A stretch of 5,182 nucleotides of DNA, from assembly GCA_002716355.1 (NCBI GenBank), contig PBAU01000006.1:33678-38859 (forward strand), given 5' to 3'. Positions 1 through 5,182 of this stretch are shown one piece after another. Every line of letters begins with the position of its first letter. Within the stretch, counting starts at the first letter, position 1. This DNA is from a bacterium. GTDB lineage: Bacteria; UBP7; UBA6624. Made by a program: the position numbers and the translations under genes. A model generated the notes under the pieces. The model was not told where the DNA came from. It saw only the letters and a program-made list of their open reading frames with translations, and made no database searches.

Positions 1-131
1 GTACTTGGAGCTGATGCGTTTCCACTTTCTGTAGCCGCATCTTGTGCGTCCGCTTTACCGTTCATGACAAAATATAGAGCAGCAACTACCACAATAATTA
101 TGACTGCTGCAACTTTGTTGTCAACCTGCAT
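1..131 (-). CDS. N-terminus of a membrane-anchored or secreted periplasmic protein, possibly PilP-like (partial, 3' end outside window)
   Basis: Only the first 43 codons are in the window. ATG at 129-131 is preceded by AGGAGG at 141-146 with good spacing, which fixes the start. The peptide begins MQVDNK, followed by a hydrophobic helix at about residues 7-23, then a polar Ala/Ser/Asp/Glu-rich stretch typical of a periplasmic linker. Ala27-Asp28-Ala29 followed by Gln30 fits a signal peptidase I site, so it is either a cleaved signal peptide or an uncleaved anchor. The gene follows pilO in the same direction, where pilP normally lies. PilP couples the PilN/PilO platform to the secretin N0 domain. 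However, PilP is usually a lipoprotein, and no lipobox cysteine occurs in the visible part. The PilP idea rests on position only. That a real gene starts here is well supported; its identity is not. Confidence 0.7.
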   Translation of the reverse strand, partial: MQVDNKVAAVIIIVVVAALYFVMNGKADAQDAATESGNASAPS

Positions 132-140
132 TTTTGCTAA

Positions 141-146
141 CCTCCT
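141..146 (-). promoter_or_regulatory. Shine-Dalgarno site of the leftmost gene
   Basis: The minus strand reads AGGAGG here, 9 nt before the ATG at 131. It is the strongest ribosome binding site in the window and is what supports calling a gene that is cut by the left edge. Confidence 0.8.
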
Positions 147-155
147 AAAAATTAT

Positions 156-174
156 TTAGTTAAATTATAACTAA
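156..174 (-). promoter_or_regulatory. AT-rich inverted repeat overlapping a TATAAT-like box
   Basis: In the 51-bp gap after pilO, TTAGTTA and its exact reverse complement TAACTAA flank a 5-nt spacer. The minus strand also reads TATAAT at 169-164, a perfect -10 match that would direct transcription into the leftmost gene. I see no convincing -35 hexamer about 17 bp upstream, and the stem has only one G-C pair, so it is a poor terminator. It could be a weak internal promoter, an mRNA processing element or chance in AT-rich DNA. Confidence 0.25.
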
Positions 175-182
175 TCATCATT

Positions 183-1070
183 TTAACCAGATGGACCAAA
201 TCCTCTACCCATTGTTCCATCACCAGAATCACCTCCACCAGTAGGCTGGTTGTTTCCACCAGAAGCATCTGGAATATAAGAACGTGGATCCTGATTGGGG
301 GTTCCATCTTCTGAAAGATAATAAGCAGAACCCTCAATCACTGCTGCTTCCCATGTACCAACAGGTCTTATTGTGAAACCAGAGCTACCGGTTTGGTAAA
401 AAGATAATGCCAACTGATACGCACCAAGGAAATACTCTCCTTCTCTGTTTAGTATAGAAGGGAGACGTTGAACCTTGTCATATGTTCCAGCTGCTACCAT
501 CACAAATGGCAATTTATTTATAAGCATGTTTCCTTCAATACGCGGACCCACACTTCCAAAATTGTAACTACCAGGACCAAACACCTCAGTTACCCTAGGT
601 ATAGGCCATTGGTCTGGAATCTCCTCCCTTCCTTTCTCTTCCCATTCAACTGAAAGAAGCTGACATGATAAACCTGTTATTTGACACGCTGTATTAATAG
701 CACCAAAAAAATTGTCTTGGATATCCCAATTATCTTTAAAGAACATCGGCAAAGCTTCTTGCCATTTTTCTTCATAAACATCATTCAGGTCAATAAGCTC
801 ATGGACCTCATTACTTTTTTGTTTCATTTCTCCAGTTCTTTGTCTTTCACTTGTTATATTGCTTTCTATTGTGGTTATTTCATCAACTTTTGGTTTCTTC
901 ATGCCAGATTCAAAATAATACCAGGCACCACCAACCAACATGATTGTCAATACAACAAGTCCTATATACTTACCTTCTTTATTCTTCCTTGATTCTTGGG
1001 TTGATGGGCCAGCTTCAATCTGAACACCCCCAACAACCTTAGGTCCTTCATCTTTTTTCTTAAAAAACAT
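183..1070 (-). CDS. pilO: PilO-like inner-membrane platform protein
   Basis: This 295-residue protein is a bitopic inner-membrane component expected to pair with PilN and link to PilP and the secretin. It has a charged cytoplasmic N-terminus of about 34 residues (starting MFFKKKDEG), one transmembrane helix at about 35-52, and a polar heptad-like stretch at about 60-100 that fits a coiled coil. A mixed alpha/beta periplasmic domain follows; LPFVMVAAGTYDKVQRLPSI at 187-206 matches the PilO core pattern of a beta strand, a G-x-Y turn and a helix. Cys129 and Cys136 could form a disulfide. The last 25 or so residues are Gly/Asp/Asn-rich and probably disordered. PilO proteins are usually about 200 residues, so the extra length lies in the N-terminal part, the inserted WPIPR-to-GPRIEG region (about 155-179) and the tail. 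ATG overlaps the pilN stop by one base, with GGAGG 6 nt upstream. Assignment rests on topology, order and weak core similarity; a GspM-like role cannot be excluded. Confidence 0.78.
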   Translation of the reverse strand: MFFKKKDEGPKVVGGVQIEAGPSTQESRKNKEGKYIGLVVLTIMLVGGAWYYFESGMKKPKVDEITTIESNITSERQRTGEMKQKSNEVHELIDLNDVYEEKWQEALPMFFKDNWDIQDNFFGAINTACQITGLSCQLLSVEWEEKGREEIPDQWPIPRVTEVFGPGSYNFGSVGPRIEGNMLINKLPFVMVAAGTYDKVQRLPSILNREGEYFLGAYQLALSFYQTGSSGFTIRPVGTWEAAVIEGSAYYLSEDGTPNQDPRSYIPDASGGNNQPTGGGDSGDGTMGRGFGPSG

Positions 1071-2005
1071 TACTGACCTCCAACTCCCATGCCCATACCC
1101 ATGCCACCAGGCATTCCTCCAGAAGGTGGTGGTGCGTTACCACCAGCAACATCACCTCGACCCATAGCTGCCTCAAGCTGATTTTGAATAGCCTGACTGT
1201 CCATAAGTTCAGCACTTATGTCAAACTGCATCTCAAAATTGTATAAAAAAGTAACATCTGGCTTAGCTTCAAAATAAGCAGTTAGCTGTTGAAGAGCACC
1301 GCCAGCAGAACCTGCTTGTTGTTGAGCGACAAAATTAGGATCAACATCAACAGCGTAAGACCAAGAAAATTTTAAAGTTCCTGGGTTGAAAAACTTACTC
1401 GCTTGAATTGCTTTAGCAAACTTGTATATATCCTCTTCTGTTATGGATTGACCAAAGATAGAAACATTTGTCATATCTTCAACTGTGATACCAACAGGGT
1501 TGTTGCCATTTCCAGCTCTTTGAGAGAGCCAAACATTCTTTGGTATCAAAGTTCTAATTTCATCAAGTAAAACTTCCCAAGGAAATTGAGTTGCACCAAG
1601 CAAGGTAACAGCGTAAACTTTAGGTCTCATAGTGTTGTATGTTGTCTTTTCAGAATCAAATAATGTTGCATCTTGTTGATATGAATAGGATCTTGAGCAT
1701 TTCCCAACAGAGGGGGGGTTGGTTTCTGTACCATCCCACTCACCAGACATAGTGTCACAAACAACCTTTAAAACATCTGGGCTTGTGTTTGCATTCCAGG
1801 TTCTAGGTGCTGTTTGCTCTCTTTTAACACTTTGCAATTCTTGATTCTTTTTATCAATTTGCTGATCTAAATCTTTCAAAATTGTAAAACCATAATAAGC
1901 TCCACAAAAAGCCAAAACTGTAACCCATTTAATAATAGATACAGAAGTTTTTTTAACGGTAAACTCACGTGGTAATAGATTAAATACTTTTAATTGCTTT
2001 GACAT
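1070..2005 (-). CDS. pilN: PilN-like inner-membrane platform protein
   Basis: This 311-residue bitopic protein carries the hallmark N-terminal motif (KVFNLLPREF, residues 6-15), the conserved NLLP segment that binds cytoplasmic PilM in known PilM-PilN complexes. A transmembrane helix spans about 22-43 and a short coiled coil about 44-65. The periplasmic ferredoxin-like core is visible at about 143-260: WEVLLDEIRTLIPKNVWL, then a strand-rich part with VSIFGQSITEEDIYKFAKAI and SKFF, the usual PilN order. Typical PilN is near 180-200 residues. The excess is an insert at about 66-128 holding Cys83 and Cys103, a Gln/Ala-rich stretch near 226-242, and a Gly/Met/Pro tail from about 287 to the end. 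The gene starts 3 bp after the pilM stop and overlaps pilO by one base. A run of seven Cs on the coding strand (1712-1718) lies inside the cysteine-bearing insert. Confidence 0.88.
   Translation of the reverse strand: MSKQLKVFNLLPREFTVKKTSVSIIKWVTVLAFCGAYYGFTILKDLDQQIDKKNQELQSVKREQTAPRTWNANTSPDVLKVVCDTMSGEWDGTETNPPSVGKCSRSYSYQQDATLFDSEKTTYNTMRPKVYAVTLLGATQFPWEVLLDEIRTLIPKNVWLSQRAGNGNNPVGITVEDMTNVSIFGQSITEEDIYKFAKAIQASKFFNPGTLKFSWSYAVDVDPNFVAQQQAGSAGGALQQLTAYFEAKPDVTFLYNFEMQFDISAELMDSQAIQNQLEAAMGRGDVAGGNAPPPSGGMPGGMGMGMGVGGQ
1077..1081 (-). promoter_or_regulatory. Shine-Dalgarno site of pilO
   Basis: GGAGG on the minus strand, 6 nt before the pilO ATG and inside the last codons of pilN. It encodes part of the glycine-rich PilN tail as well, and it fixes the pilO start at 1070. 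Confidence 0.75.
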
Positions 2006-2008
2006 AAC

Positions 2009-3400
2009 CTATAAAGCCTCCGTCGCTAAAGAAACAGCAGTTGCAATTTCATATACAGCGCCTCTCATTTTGTCAGGAAACCATTCCGTTGATCCGTAAT
2101 CTATATTCTCTAACGGATCTCCTAAAACTACATCCAAACCACTTTTTTCACTTAGGTAAGCATCAATATTATTGAATCTTCTTATGTTTCCTATCAAAAC
2201 AACCCTACCCAATCTCTCTCTGCTTCTAGACCATGATTCAAAATATCTTTTACTAGAATCTATATCTGAAGCAAAATTATCAAAAACTTTTCGCAAAGCA
2301 TTGTTGACATCAGCCGAAGAAGGCAAATTCGAATCATCATCAAGAGGATCTTCAGTCTTTTCATCAGTTCCGAAAGAAGCAAAAGGGTCATTCTCTTGTG
2401 AATCATCTTCAGTTTCTGAAGAAGTGGAGTCAAGTAAATCTATATCTGTCATTCTAAAAATTTCTGGAAGGTCTTTTACAGAATTACCATCAGGTAACTG
2501 ATCTGCGAAATCTCGAATCACCTTTTCATAACCAAACTCAATAGTTCTTGACAGTCTTCCCGGAGTCAGTGGCAAAGATTTTGCTTTCTTCTTCTTTTTA
2601 GAGCCTTCATCGATATCCATATCTAAATCATCATTAGAGCCAGAAACAAAAAGTATATCAGTTATAGCATTTCTTAAATCAACTATAGCAACGGACTGAG
2701 AATAGTCTTCAAAATATCTAGAGAGCACACTTGTTGCTGACAAAAAACCAACCTTAACACCAACAGGATCCATATTGAGCTGCTGTAAAGCCATAAGGAT
2801 TGGATCAAGAATGGAATATCTTGTTGCAACAATCATCACCTCTTGTTTTTCTATTTCATCTTCAAGTATATCCCTTAAAGTTTCATATTTGAATAAGGTG
2901 TCTTCTGGTGGGAATGGAACGTATTGGCCAAGTTGTACATTGATAGTTTCTTTAAGTTGAGCTTTTGTTAATCTAGGCAACCTAACAACCCTAACAACAG
3001 AGTTGGTTCCAGATAGCCCGACAACAGCCTTTTGACCATTTATACCAGCGTCTTCCAAACCTTTTTTGAGAATCTCTAAGAATTTAGCTTGATCTTGGAT
3101 CCTTCCCATTTTCCAAACACTGCCATCCATGGGTATAAATGCTGCCCTTTCCAAAATCATCTCTTTTTTCTTTTTAGTCATTTGGACAACCCTGATTGAG
3201 TTATCCTGAAAATCAAAACCAACAACAGACTTCTTGTTGACTTTCGTCTTTTTGGGTTTTGCTACTTTTTTTGCTTCACCTTTTTTGTTAGGTTTATTTT
3301 TTGCAAACTTTGCAAAAAGACCGCCCTTTTTCGGTAAAGCCTTAGTTTTCGAATCACTTGATGATTCTTTCTTTTTGTTTTTTAAGAACTTAAATGCCAT
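2009..3400 (-). CDS. pilM: PilM-like actin-fold cytoplasmic platform protein
   Basis: This 463-residue protein is the cytoplasmic PilM (FtsA/actin-like fold), which binds the PilN N-terminus and connects the platform to the motor ATPases. The fold signature runs in order: VVGFDFQDNSIRVVQM (59-74, phosphate-1 hairpin), VVGLSGTNSVVRVVRLPRLT (126-145), the helix ending in QYVPFPPEDTLFKYETL (159-175, strongly PilM-like), SVAIVDLRNAITDILFVSG (236-254, phosphate-2 region), and RVVLIGNIRRFNNIDAYLSE (399-418, adenosine region) followed by LGDPLENI. Typical PilM has about 350-380 residues. The extras are a lysine-rich extension (22 Lys in the first 57 residues), an insert near 255-281 that is acidic then poly-Lys, and an acidic Ser/Asp/Glu insert at about 322-365. 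Nucleotide-binding motifs are degenerate. No signal peptide or membrane segment. It begins 4 bp after the secretin stop and lacks a clear Shine-Dalgarno, suggesting translational coupling. Confidence 0.9.
   Translation of the reverse strand: MAFKFLKNKKKESSSDSKTKALPKKGGLFAKFAKNKPNKKGEAKKVAKPKKTKVNKKSVVGFDFQDNSIRVVQMTKKKKEMILERAAFIPMDGSVWKMGRIQDQAKFLEILKKGLEDAGINGQKAVVGLSGTNSVVRVVRLPRLTKAQLKETINVQLGQYVPFPPEDTLFKYETLRDILEDEIEKQEVMIVATRYSILDPILMALQQLNMDPVGVKVGFLSATSVLSRYFEDYSQSVAIVDLRNAITDILFVSGSNDDLDMDIDEGSKKKKKAKSLPLTPGRLSRTIEFGYEKVIRDFADQLPDGNSVKDLPEIFRMTDIDLLDSTSSETEDDSQENDPFASFGTDEKTEDPLDDDSNLPSSADVNNALRKVFDNFASDIDSSKRYFESWSRSRERLGRVVLIGNIRRFNNIDAYLSEKSGLDVVLGDPLENIDYGSTEWFPDKMRGAVYEIATAVSLATEAL
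2017..2021 (-). promoter_or_regulatory. Shine-Dalgarno site of pilN
   Basis: GGAGG on the minus strand within the last pilM codons, 11 nt before the pilN ATG. The spacing is slightly long, but no better start lies in frame and the NLLP motif follows directly after this ATG. Confidence 0.6.
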
Positions 3401-3404
3401 TTAT

Positions 3405-5182
3405 TTAGTTTTGACTATTAATCAACCTCACTGTAATCAAGAACAGTACTTCTTGATCTGTTGTATTTGTATCAGTTTTAGTAAATAATTTTCCTAAGAT
3501 TGGAACATCACCAAGCCAAGGGAATTTGTTAATTGAAGTAGCAACATTCTCTCTTGAAAGACCACCTAGAACCAACGTCTCTCCATCTTTCAAAACAACA
3601 AGAGTTTGAACTGAGTTATTTGCAGTAGCAGGAACACTGCTGCCTGATTGTCCTGGAACAGTTATAAAACCTGTTATTTCAGAAAATGATGGTGACAAGA
3701 GTAATGTAACCCTCCCTTCATCATCAATGTTAGGAGTCAATTGCAACTGGACACCTGTATCAACCGTGTTAACGTCTGTATTTTCAGTAACCGTAGTTCC
3801 ACCATTTCCATCAGGAATAAAAACAGTTGAGGTTGTTATGAAAGGAGTTGATTGCTGAATGTTTACAAAACAAGGAATACCATCAGAACAGACAACTCTA
3901 GGAGTTGAAAGGACCCTTCCTTGATTTTTATTCAAAGCTGCAGAAAGAGCGGCAGTGTAATCTTCTAAGTTGGTGCCATTGTTTCTTCCCAATATCGCTA
4001 AAGATACTGAAGTTCCAAATGTTAGCTGGAAACGATCCCAAACAGCTTGATTTTGAGATGGATCACTAGATAAACCGAAACTCTTTGTTATACCGTGATC
4101 AAGAGTAAACATTTGAACCTGAATATCAACCTGCCTTGGAGGTTTATCTAATTTTCGAATCATATCTTCAATAGTTTCAATAAGTTCAGGTGTACCTCTA
4201 AGGATAAGCTTGTTACCTTTAGCAGGGAATATAGTTTGGCCAGCACCGCCGCCGCCGCCTAAGCCGCCGCCGCCGCCGAAGCCGCCGCCTCCACCGCCAA
4301 GACCGCCGCCGCCGCCTAAGCCGCCGCCTCCTCCACCACCGCCTGGCAAACCACCAAACTGAGTTGGAGAATAGTCAGGTAATGTTGAAGAAAAACCGCC
4401 GAAGCCGCCGCCGCCGAAGCCGCTACCGCCGCCGCCGAAGCCGCTACCGCCGCCGCCGAAGCCGCCGCCTCCACCCATATTTCCTCCTCCCATTGGACCC
4501 ATGTAATAAGCAAAAGCGCCTGGAGCCATGTCTAACTGACCTAATATTGAAAACAATAATGTTGGATTAGCATAATCAATTTGGATAATCTTTATAACAT
4601 CTAAACCGTACTTGGTTTCTATCTCAGTTCTGTCACCAATAATAACAATCGGAACACCTGCATCACTATTTCTAACCCTGTACTCAAGGCCAGCACTTCT
4701 TACGATAGTGTCCAACGCGGTATCAAAATCAACAGGTGGCAAAGAAAGACTAATTGTTGTACCAAGAGCACCTGTAAGAGCAGTCTGGTCAAAAATTACA
4801 CCAACACCCGCTTGTAAAGCCAAGTTTCTCAAAACATCTTGGATAGGACCGGTGTAATCAATATTAACCTTTATTGGACTTATCTTGTAATCATCCTGAT
4901 CTGGTTCAGGTAATGAAAAATCTTCCCAATCTTCATCAAGTTCAATTTCATCTTCTTCAATAAGCTCATCTTCTGTTGCTTCCTCTTCTTCCAAAAGAGC
5001 CTCTTCCTCAGCAGCTATTCGAGCAGCTTCCTCTTCAGCAGCGATCCTTGCAGCTTCCTCTTCAGCAGCGATCCTTGCAGCTTCCTCTTCAGCAGCGATC
5101 CTTGCAGCCTCTTCCTCAGCAGCTATTCGAGCAGCCTCTTCCTCAGCAGCGATCCTTGCAGCCTCTTCCTCAGCAGCTATTC
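3405..5182 (-). CDS. pilQ: PilQ-like outer-membrane secretin (5' end outside window)
   Basis: The frame is open from the right edge to the TAA at 3405-3407, giving 591 whole visible codons; the start and any signal peptide or AMIN domains lie beyond the edge. A start at TTG 4992-4994 is unlikely because the frame continues upstream through a regular coding repeat. Order of parts: Ala/Glu-rich 9-residue repeats (5182-4992), acidic linker (about 4991-4887), N0/STN domain (about 4883-4620; VNIDYTGPIQDVLRNLALQA), N1 domain (about 4607-4140) split by a poly-glycine insert, then the secretin barrel domain (about 4137-3415). The barrel shows GRVLSTPRV, GVQLQLTPNIDDEGRVTLLL, LVVLKDGETLVLGGL, the late motif FPWLGDVPILGKLF and a final VLFLITVRLI strand. 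One N0 plus one N1 fits PilQ better than GspD, which has three N1-type domains. No pilotin-binding C-terminal tail is present. A cysteine pair (CSDGIPC, 3890-3870) replaces the usual residues after the STPRV segment. It forms the outer-membrane pore through which the filament passes. Confidence 0.93.
   Translation of the reverse strand, partial: IAAEEEAARIAAEEEAARIAAEEEAARIAAEEEAARIAAEEEAARIAAEEEAARIAAEEEALLEEEEATEDELIEEDEIELDEDWEDFSLPEPDQDDYKISPIKVNIDYTGPIQDVLRNLALQAGVGVIFDQTALTGALGTTISLSLPPVDFDTALDTIVRSAGLEYRVRNSDAGVPIVIIGDRTEIETKYGLDVIKIIQIDYANPTLLFSILGQLDMAPGAFAYYMGPMGGGNMGGGGGFGGGGSGFGGGGSGFGGGGFGGFSSTLPDYSPTQFGGLPGGGGGGGGLGGGGGLGGGGGGFGGGGGLGGGGGAGQTIFPAKGNKLILRGTPELIETIEDMIRKLDKPPRQVDIQVQMFTLDHGITKSFGLSSDPSQNQAVWDRFQLTFGTSVSLAILGRNNGTNLEDYTAALSAALNKNQGRVLSTPRVVCSDGIPCFVNIQQSTPFITTSTVFIPDGNGGTTVTENTDVNTVDTGVQLQLTPNIDDEGRVTLLLSPSFSEITGFITVPGQSGSSVPATANNSVQTLVVLKDGETLVLGGLSRENVATSINKFPWLGDVPILGKLFTKTDTNTTDQEVLFLITVRLINSQN
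4245..4355 (-). repeat. Poly-glycine tract 2 of the secretin N1 insert (GGC runs)
   Basis: Encodes 37 residues that are almost all Gly, broken by single Leu or Phe residues and one Pro (LGGGGG and FGGGGG-type units) and ending just before AGQTIFPAKG. Codons are largely GGC with some GGA/GGT, which makes the plus strand a run of GCC/CCG triplets in otherwise AT-rich DNA. It probably forms a flexible loop in the N1 domain. Confidence 0.9.
4392..4490 (-). repeat. Poly-glycine tract 1 of the secretin N1 insert, with 21-bp tandem units
   Basis: Encodes about 33 residues of Gly with periodic Phe and Ser. A 21-bp unit occurs as two perfect tandem copies (4416-4436 and 4437-4457) with partial copies on both sides; in protein it reads GGGGSGF. 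A 12-residue non-glycine spacer (SSTLPDYSPTQF) separates it from tract 2. Confidence 0.9.
4992..5182 (-). repeat. 27-bp in-frame tandem repeat, at least seven copies, running off the right edge
   Basis: Each unit encodes IAAEEEAAR. Seven isoleucines at exact 27-bp spacing (codons at 5178, 5151, 5124, 5097, 5070, 5043 and 5016) mark seven copies; the last decays to IAAEEEALL. The peptide is identical in the other six, although codons vary. Ala/Glu/Arg composition with regular Ile predicts a long charged helix or rod, probably periplasmic and N-terminal to the N0 domain of the secretin. Confidence 0.95.

Noticed and set aside
132-182. Rho-independent terminator between pilO and the leftmost gene
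   Set aside because: The inverted repeat has a 7-bp stem with a single G-C pair, too weak for an intrinsic terminator, and only a short T-run follows.
681-992. Plus-strand open frame of 103 codons opposite pilO
   Set aside because: Hydrophobic Phe/Ile-rich translation is what antisense of a Lys/Glu-rich coding stretch gives; no Shine-Dalgarno and no recognisable motif.
1051-1070. Slippery T6/A6 runs at the pilO start as a programmed frameshift site
   Set aside because: The runs encode the ordinary MFFKKK start, the zero frame is open through a full-length protein, and no stimulating structure is visible.
2172-2501. Plus-strand open frame of about 110 codons opposite pilM
   Set aside because: Lies over the acidic, Ser-rich pilM insert; Ser/Glu-rich translation mirrors that composition, and pilM has clear family motifs.
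4316-4513. Minus-strand alternate frame encoding Ala/Ser repeats
   Set aside because: Frame-shifted reading of the same glycine repeat, fully inside the secretin whose frame has clear domain motifs.
4364-4570. Plus-strand open frame encoding Arg/Ser repeats
   Set aside because: It is the reverse strand of the GGC glycine tracts of the secretin; the Arg/Ser pattern is a direct by-product of CCG triplets. It has no ribosome site or family resemblance.
4992-4994. Secretin start at TTG
   Set aside because: No ribosome site lies upstream, and the reading frame continues through seven coding repeats to the window edge. The TTG is an internal Leu codon in the final repeat.
4992-5182. CRISPR-like array
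   Set aside because: Repeats have a 27-bp period with no unique spacers, and all units are in frame with the secretin; it is a coding tandem repeat.

Overview
The window carries one minus-strand gene cluster for the inner-membrane alignment platform and outer-membrane secretin of a type IV pilus (or a closely related type IV filament or type II secretion-like machine). In transcription order, from the right edge leftwards, it holds a secretin (PilQ-like, 5' end cut by the window edge), an actin-like cytoplasmic PilM, a bitopic PilN-like protein, a bitopic PilO-like protein, and the first 43 codons of a short-anchored periplasmic protein sitting where pilP usually lies. Gaps are 4 bp, 3 bp, a 1-bp overlap (TAATG) and 51 bp, so the genes are probably one operon whose promoter lies beyond the right edge. 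No plus-strand gene, RNA gene, mobile element, CRISPR array or clear terminator is seen.

The organism must be a bacterium with an outer membrane, because a secretin is present. The DNA is AT-rich outside two GC-dense tracts, and starts mostly use GGAGG-type Shine-Dalgarno sites. The proteins are divergent enough that I cannot assign a phylum. The order secretin-pilM-pilN-pilO differs from the common pilM-N-O-P-Q order, in which the secretin comes last.

Working model from the known families: PilM in the cytoplasm binds the NLLP motif at the N-terminus of PilN. PilN and PilO pair through their transmembrane, coiled-coil and periplasmic parts. A PilP-like protein bridges them to the periplasmic N0/N1 domains of the secretin, through which the filament passes.

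The unusual material is low-complexity sequence added to otherwise recognisable parts. The secretin has at least seven copies of a 9-residue Ala/Glu-rich repeat followed by an acidic linker, and a poly-glycine insertion of about 82 residues inside its N1 domain, encoded by GGC runs. PilM has a lysine-rich N-terminal extension, two charged insertions and poorly conserved nucleotide-binding motifs. PilN and PilO are longer than usual and both end in glycine-rich tails. The secretin, PilN and PilO each carry a close cysteine pair. This looks like an elaborated variant of a known machine rather than a wholly new system.
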